The position numbers were made by a program, and so were the translations under genes. From positions 1 to 44,514 of the IMG/VR virus record IMGVR_UViG_3300037961_000978: a stretch of DNA of 44,514 nucleotides; one strand, 5' to 3'. Positions 39,274-44,514 of the stretch are shown here, piece by piece. This stretch comes from a virus. The notes under the pieces were generated by a model. It did not search any database and was not told the DNA's origin. It worked only from the letters and a program-made list of their open reading frames with translations. Within the stretch, counting starts at the first letter, position 1; each line of letters opens with the position of its first letter.

Positions 39274-41313
39274 ATGGCTGTACCGATAAGATTACTCGCT
39301 GGTCCTCAAAACGATATACAGATGGATTTGGTAGCAAATACCATTGACATCAACATAGAAAGAAACATCAGTAGTTTTCCAACTCCTAATAATATTCTCA
39401 AGCGTTTCGCTATCGACACCAACACTCCAAGAATCAATATTGATATTCATGGTATCATAGACGGAGATGAGGGACTGAACACACAAACTGTAAGTGGTAC
39501 GACTCCTATGAAGACCTTGGTAAACTTTGGTAGCATGTTACCTTCAACGCCATTTTCTGAATTTAGGGCAACGGGGCAACTAGAAAAAACAAGAAGTCGA
39601 GTAGGGTCTCCGGTTAATGTTAAGACTAAAGATTTCGCTAAATTCACACTGACTAGAAGATACGATAAAAAGACTACTACCGAACTGACAGATTTAGTTC
39701 CTGACGGGTCGCATGGTACAGGGTTCTGCATTAACCCTAAATATTGGACAGGCTCTACTCAACTAAATTCTTTGATAGAAACTAATTTGAAATTTACAGG
39801 CGCACATAGCATCGGTGCTACAGGTGCGTTTACAGTAGATACCACTCTATCAATAAACGGCTCTCCACTCAGTTTGTCTTCTTTACTAGGCTTTGGTGCT
39901 GATGCTCTTTTGAATATAGGTGACAGAGTGGTGGATTCTAATGGAGTTTTCATGGGAATAGTGAGTGCTACTACTAGCACGAGCATAACATTTGAAAATG
40001 CATTAACTAACGCAATAGTCGCCAATCAAAAAGTTAAGGTAACTCCCAAATGTTTCAACCAAAGAAACGAATTTGTTGGTTATGTAACCAAAATATTTGA
40101 CGATTCAACAATATCTGCTGGAGATGAGGCCCGTTGGAATATAGGACTATCTGCTGTAAATGATGTAGAATTAAAAGCAGGAGACATATTGACAATAAAC
40201 CAAAGCAATGACGGGATTGAATCTCTTTTACATAAAGAATCAATAAAGGTAGTACCCTCTTACTGGATTGAAGATGCAAGTAGGAATCCCAAAGGTAGTC
40301 TTGTTGACACCGATGTGGAAAGAAATGTAAGTAGAAACGCAAACATAGGAATTGTTTTCAGATTTACTGCGAATAAAACACCTGCTTTGTTAGGAGGTAG
40401 TGACGCAATAACTGTCAATTTCGTGGCTACAGGCGTTAAGAGGTCTGCCAATTATGCAAACTATAGTACATCATCTGACGATTCAGGCTATTACGATGCA
40501 GTGATTGACATACCAATCAAAGGTATAGGTACTACAGCAGGAAAAAACCCGGCATCTATAATGGCTCAACTTTTAGAAGATGCATTTGAACTCACAGCAG
40601 AAGTAAGTACAGGTAACATGAACACTACTGGAAAGACCCTACCTGATGCCTTTAGAGTAAACCGATATGGTAGTATGGTGGTAATAGAGCACTTATATGT
40701 TCCAAGTAAAAGTATTTCTCATCCTAAAATATTGTCCAATGGTATATCGGCTAACTTTAATGCAGAAATATTCCAAGGAGAAAGTTCAACATCTACTGAC
40801 GCTAAGAAATCAGCAGGCGACAAAGTACAAGACCTGATTGGACTTGTTTCTAATTGTCACAAAGAAATAGACATGTTCAGAGGGGTACAGATACCCTATG
40901 ACAGTTTGATTACCAGTTCAGGTGTAACTGGTGTGGCTCGTAACTTTTTCCTTACATTTGGTGATTTGCCTGCTTCTGAGAAAGGTTCGATTAGTAACAC
41001 TAGGTCTGCTTCTGAACCTATGGATAAATTAAGTTTAACAGGAGAGGCAGGTCACAATATAGATGAAGGTGGTAAAGAGTCTTGGTGGGAGAGAGTCGCA
41101 GAAGGTACTATAGCAGAAGATGCTGTGAGTCTTCTTGGTTTTGTTCTTAACACAGCCGATGATTTGTTTGTTACATTACTTTCAGAAGGGCATGGAAATG
41201 ATGGAGGTATCAGGATAATGCCGGAGAAACTTCATGTGAAGTATCAGGCTGGCAACAACTACTACGGATTTCAATTGACCCTTGTAGCAACAGACTTTGT
41301 AATAGGTGTATGA
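39274..41313 (+). CDS. Tail protein, paralogue without the LamG insertion
   Basis: A 679-residue protein behind GAGGTGAAAAG. The N-terminus (V-P-I-R-L-L-A, then I-D-I-N-I-E-R-N-I-S) and C-terminal segment (S-A-G-D-K-V-Q-D-L-I-G, R-G-V-Q-I-P-Y, R-N-F-F-L-T) parallel the upstream gene. Residues about 180-265 hold a small beta module (A-T-G-A-F-T-V-D-T-T ... V-S-A-T-T-S-T-S-I-T-F) also seen in the next gene. The pair probably arose by duplication and may form tail-tip or baseplate rings. Confidence 0.7.
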   Translation: MAVPIRLLAGPQNDIQMDLVANTIDINIERNISSFPTPNNILKRFAIDTNTPRINIDIHGIIDGDEGLNTQTVSGTTPMKTLVNFGSMLPSTPFSEFRATGQLEKTRSRVGSPVNVKTKDFAKFTLTRRYDKKTTTELTDLVPDGSHGTGFCINPKYWTGSTQLNSLIETNLKFTGAHSIGATGAFTVDTTLSINGSPLSLSSLLGFGADALLNIGDRVVDSNGVFMGIVSATTSTSITFENALTNAIVANQKVKVTPKCFNQRNEFVGYVTKIFDDSTISAGDEARWNIGLSAVNDVELKAGDILTINQSNDGIESLLHKESIKVVPSYWIEDASRNPKGSLVDTDVERNVSRNANIGIVFRFTANKTPALLGGSDAITVNFVATGVKRSANYANYSTSSDDSGYYDAVIDIPIKGIGTTAGKNPASIMAQLLEDAFELTAEVSTGNMNTTGKTLPDAFRVNRYGSMVVIEHLYVPSKSISHPKILSNGISANFNAEIFQGESSTSTDAKKSAGDKVQDLIGLVSNCHKEIDMFRGVQIPYDSLITSSGVTGVARNFFLTFGDLPASEKGSISNTRSASEPMDKLSLTGEAGHNIDEGGKESWWERVAEGTIAEDAVSLLGFVLNTADDLFVTLLSEGHGNDGGIRIMPEKLHVKYQAGNNYYGFQLTLVATDFVIGV

Positions 41314-41314
41314 T

Positions 41315-44300
41315 ATGAGTTTATTAATCGAGCCGGGTTTTGGATTGAGATTTAACGGTATCAGTGATAGCGTTCTCGTACCTGTAAACTCTAAACAAAT
41401 ACACGGCACACAAGACGAAGGTAGACAAGGTTTACCTCGCTCTCTCAAGGCTTTTACTATCGAAACATGGTTTATACCTGATACTGGTGGCGTTATCTTT
41501 GAACAAGAAAATGTAATGAGATTGACAGTAGGAAGCCCAAGCAGCCCTGCACCTGCTACCTTTGAGGTCAGACTAAGAAACCCAGCCAGTGGCAGGGAGG
41601 CAGTGTATACACTGTCTACAGCAAAGCCAGTCACCAAAGCCAACGGTAGAATAGCATATTGGGATGGCGTTCTTTATCCTTCAGTTAATCAAGTACACGA
41701 CAGTTATTTGGCTACCGATGTAGATAAAAACGATGTTACTGCATTCAATTCAGGTCAGAGAGAGTTACTGAATGTCACTGTTATGTTTGACAGGACAACG
41801 ATTAGTATGTTTATCAACGGTGACCTAGCAGTATCTCAAACTCTTGAAGAGGCACATGAGTTAGTCACTCAGCAGAATCATATCTACTTAGGAGGAAGAG
41901 GTGGTGACTTTAGAGGTACACTCGAATGTGTACACTGGTCGAAAGGTGCTTTACCTTCAGGCTATCAACAGTATGCACCTGTTAAGAGTGACAACACCCT
42001 TGGGCTTTGGAGATTCGAAGAACCAATAGAGCCTATCAGTATAATCACAGACAGTCCTTCAATCAGTGCTTCTACAAGTGCCAACTCCACAATTAACATA
42101 GGTGCATCAAAAGCCCAAACTTTGCTGGATGAACTGACAGGTCAGAGTGGGTTAACCTCTGCTAACTTCTACGAAAGTCCTTACAGCGGTGGCTCTTATT
42201 CAGTTACCGTATATGCTGAGTCCTCTACTACGACAGCCTCCATACCCAAAGTACCTTACAACATTCTCATCAACCCACTAGGTTACAACCAAACGACTGG
42301 TAAGCCCACTAACAAAGCACCTGAAAGAATGAGACTGATGTCAATTGACGCAAGTGCTGGTACAATCACTGTGGAGTCTATTCACCTTGATTTTGAGGCA
42401 AACGCTACTAATGGTAGAAGAGGTGCGCTCATGGCGCACGATGCTGGTAGATTTGTAATAATTACAGGAGACTGTATAGTAGACACTGGTAAAGGTAACG
42501 AGTTCCAACCTTATGGTAGCGGTAGTCAATTTTCTCAGAGGCAAGGGCAAGTTTGTATTGACGAGAGTGACTACGAAAATCACGGCGTTGTGTTCTCTCA
42601 AAGTATGGCTATAGATAGTCACGAGTACAACAAATTCTCTGCCAGCACTACAAACATGGGGTCAGACCTTTTAGCCGGTCACTGTGGTCGTCACATTCTG
42701 AACCATGTCACCAGTCATCCTTTCATGGGTCTGCTTCCTCCCACCAGCCAGCATAATGTGGAGAAGAAATTAGATATGGGAAGCGATGTAATACGAGCCG
42801 TTTTCCCTTATCAGTTTTCCGATATTCGGTCAACTGTACCTGTAAACAGTATAGTTTCTAGTTATGATATACACAGCCCTGTTCAGATAACATCTGCTAT
42901 ATCATCTAGTTCTGTGTCTACTATCGTAGAAAACGGAATGTCTAACATTGATGATACTAAAAGGGACCTACTCGCTATCGGTGGTATTTCTTTTGACCCT
43001 AGACCGTTTATGCTAAGGTCTACTCCTTCTCATGAAGAAGCAGGAAATGTTAAACACATCATACCTTCTAAAACTAGCCGTATCGCTGTGTTACATTTAC
43101 CTCAACTTTCTACTTACAACTACGCACCTTTTGTACAATTACACTACAATGCTGTTGATTTACAAGGCAGTGAGTTCACAACAAGTGCCACCAGTAGACT
43201 CACCGCTAACATAAGCGGCAGTAATACCATACTCACACTTCAGAGTGTCAAGTCATTCGGATATGACGGTGAAGAAATACCTGCCACTCAAATCAGAATT
43301 GGTGACACTCAGGCATCTACAAATGCTGAAGCGTTTGCTACTATCAACTACTCAGCAAAAACTTTGACATTCTCTACAGCCTGTGCCTCTGCGTTTAACA
43401 CTAAGGCTACTACAGGTGCGATAGTCAAGGTTTTGAACTTAGCACCCAAGTTAATGATAACCAAGACTTTACCTGCCGTTAGCACTATATTGACAGGGTC
43501 TTATTCAATTATGGATTTGATTAGGGACTCTATGTCAATCAGTCCCCTTACACTTTATTCCGCTGGAGGAGTAATAGAATTCGAAACTCCTGAAATGCTA
43601 GGCTTGTCTGATGGTGATTTGGAAGGCGACAACTCGGAAGGTACTGTAGCAGAAAAGGTGTTGGATTACAGCCTGTGCCCTGAGAACTATTTACCGTTGA
43701 CATCTACAGACCCTCCTTGTACAACTCCGCAGGCTATCGCTTTGGCTACCACAGAGTTATCTTCTCGTAACTCTGTATTCCATAGATTGATGGTGAGGAG
43801 TAGAAAATCGAACATAGTAGACATCGAAGAAGTAGCAGGTGTTTCTCTTAGAAAAGCCAGTAACGGTAGTAGAGCAAGAACAGGTGTTTTCATCAACAAT
43901 TCTTCAGGTTATTCATCAGGTGCTACGGGTGCTATGACTGTAGACGGTGCTGACGCTACTGCTCACTTCTCTGTAGGCTCGGAAGTTTTCAAAGCAGACG
44001 GTAAGAACTTGGGATTAGTCACCTCCGTCACCACTACCTCTTTAACTATCGGAGGGGGTACAACATCAGCAGTAGTAGATGATGATGAGTTATTCAGTCA
44101 GCCTCAGCACTTTGGTGTAGGTACGACTAATCAAAGCACTTGTGTAAACGAATATTTCGACATTATAGAGCACAGCACTAGAGGTAACAAAACTGTATTG
44201 ATTATACAACCTAGCGATAGAGAAAGGTTCAATCTACTCAGCAAGATGGTATCAGACACAGAAAGTGCTAACTTCGTGTCCATAGAGAGCCTTGTCTCCA

Positions 44301-44514
44301 AAGGTAGAGTCATATCATTTTCTGACATGAAAGATGGTACTACGATGCTCGCTCATGGTATATCCAGTGACTTGTCATCATCTAGTGTGTATGTCAAAGG
44401 TTCGGCTGCACCTGACAGTCACATTGTCAAAGAGATTATGCCGGGTGCGCCTGTAGTGACTATGACTCTTGGTGGCGTAGGACAAGGGGCTATCAATACA
44501 AAAGAATCTTATGA
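41315..44514 (+). CDS. Large LamG-like adhesin or tail fibre, cut by the window edge
   Basis: The frame is open from ATG 41315 to the last base (1066 codons without a stop), so the 3' end is missing. The first 220 residues form a LamG-like sandwich (G-L-R-F-N-G-I-S-D-S-V-L, F-T-I-E-T-W-F-I-P, V-T-V-M-F-D-R-T-T-I-S-M-F-I-N-G, I-Y-L-G-G-R-G-G-D-F-R-G-T). A beta-rich body follows. Near 43921-44090 lies G-A-M-T-V-D-G-A-D-A ... L-V-T-S-V-T-T-T-S-L-T-I, a repeat of a module in the upstream gene. It is the third large tail protein in a row and a candidate receptor-binding fibre. Confidence 0.75.
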   Translation, partial: MSLLIEPGFGLRFNGISDSVLVPVNSKQIHGTQDEGRQGLPRSLKAFTIETWFIPDTGGVIFEQENVMRLTVGSPSSPAPATFEVRLRNPASGREAVYTLSTAKPVTKANGRIAYWDGVLYPSVNQVHDSYLATDVDKNDVTAFNSGQRELLNVTVMFDRTTISMFINGDLAVSQTLEEAHELVTQQNHIYLGGRGGDFRGTLECVHWSKGALPSGYQQYAPVKSDNTLGLWRFEEPIEPISIITDSPSISASTSANSTINIGASKAQTLLDELTGQSGLTSANFYESPYSGGSYSVTVYAESSTTTASIPKVPYNILINPLGYNQTTGKPTNKAPERMRLMSIDASAGTITVESIHLDFEANATNGRRGALMAHDAGRFVIITGDCIVDTGKGNEFQPYGSGSQFSQRQGQVCIDESDYENHGVVFSQSMAIDSHEYNKFSASTTNMGSDLLAGHCGRHILNHVTSHPFMGLLPPTSQHNVEKKLDMGSDVIRAVFPYQFSDIRSTVPVNSIVSSYDIHSPVQITSAISSSSVSTIVENGMSNIDDTKRDLLAIGGISFDPRPFMLRSTPSHEEAGNVKHIIPSKTSRIAVLHLPQLSTYNYAPFVQLHYNAVDLQGSEFTTSATSRLTANISGSNTILTLQSVKSFGYDGEEIPATQIRIGDTQASTNAEAFATINYSAKTLTFSTACASAFNTKATTGAIVKVLNLAPKLMITKTLPAVSTILTGSYSIMDLIRDSMSISPLTLYSAGGVIEFETPEMLGLSDGDLEGDNSEGTVAEKVLDYSLCPENYLPLTSTDPPCTTPQAIALATTELSSRNSVFHRLMVRSRKSNIVDIEEVAGVSLRKASNGSRARTGVFINNSSGYSSGATGAMTVDGADATAHFSVGSEVFKADGKNLGLVTSVTTTSLTIGGGTTSAVVDDDELFSQPQHFGVGTTNQSTCVNEYFDIIEHSTRGNKTVLIIQPSDRERFNLLSKMVSDTESANFVSIESLVSKGRVISFSDMKDGTTMLAHGISSDLSSSSVYVKGSAAPDSHIVKEIMPGAPVVTMTLGGVGQGAINTKESY

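Noticed and set aside
41182-41643. 153-codon minus-strand open frame
   Set aside because: Antisense across two tail genes that have clear starts and domains.

Overview
The window reads as the late (virion and packaging) half of a tailed double-stranded DNA virus genome. About 50 densely packed genes run rightward, with ATGA/TGATG/TAATG overlaps; the one exception is a leftward gene at 10604-10954. The hallmark set is present in head-to-tail order: a tandem zinc/HTH protein (possible small terminase, 10976), large terminase (15707), portal (18519), HK97-type prohead protease fused to scaffold (27213), HK97-fold major capsid protein (28620), head completion and connector genes (29783-33496), tail tube (33493), a tail-chaperone pair with a probable -1 frameshift (35782-36308), and three large tail/adhesin proteins, the last running off the right edge. 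I see no replication, transcription, integrase or lysis gene, so this is a fragment of a larger genome. Ribosome-binding sites are mostly of the GAGGTGA/GGTGAT type, TTG starts are frequent, and a Ras-like GTPase and an HMG-CoA lyase are encoded. Together these suggest an uncultured, probably marine, archaeal tailed virus (magrovirus-like, perhaps infecting Marine Group II/Poseidoniales). That host call is inference; a bacterial host is not excluded.

Layout. Bases 1-293 are non-coding and hold five direct copies plus one inverted copy of GTTTAGACGG and a perfect 14-bp palindrome: a control region or a genome/module boundary. Bases 294-7070 carry an accessory block: an HMG-CoA lyase homologue, small basic and cysteine-rich proteins, and several otherwise unrelated proteins that begin with the same short helix (consensus AWxLLK). 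Bases 7071-7188 hold a strong hairpin. Bases 7189-10660 hold a membrane/GTPase module: three small membrane proteins, a small GTPase and two accompanying proteins. Bases 10604-22392 hold packaging and portal genes and internal virion proteins, with a LAGLIDADG protein between terminase and portal. Bases 22416-27203 encode a 1595-residue protein whose C-terminal third resembles a degenerate ATP-dependent DNA ligase. Bases 27213-36721 are capsid, connector and tail-tube genes; 36742-44514 are tail tip/adhesin genes with LamG-like domains.

How the parts may work together. The terminase fills a protease-processed HK97 capsid through a zinc-ribbon portal. A nested ribosome-binding site inside the protease gene would supply free scaffold. 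Several internal or accessory proteins share short linear motifs (AWxLLK, TGEPMxxAW, KKEGS, FEIQPxG, DxxLxxKKMxY, M[DE]WSE[VI]H), one of which also ends the scaffold. The most economical reading is a capsid-targeting or scaffold-docking code that loads cargo into the prohead, analogous to the capsid-targeting sequences of phage T4 internal proteins. This motif network, the ligase-like virion protein, the HMG-CoA lyase and the GTPase/membrane cluster are the most novel aspects.
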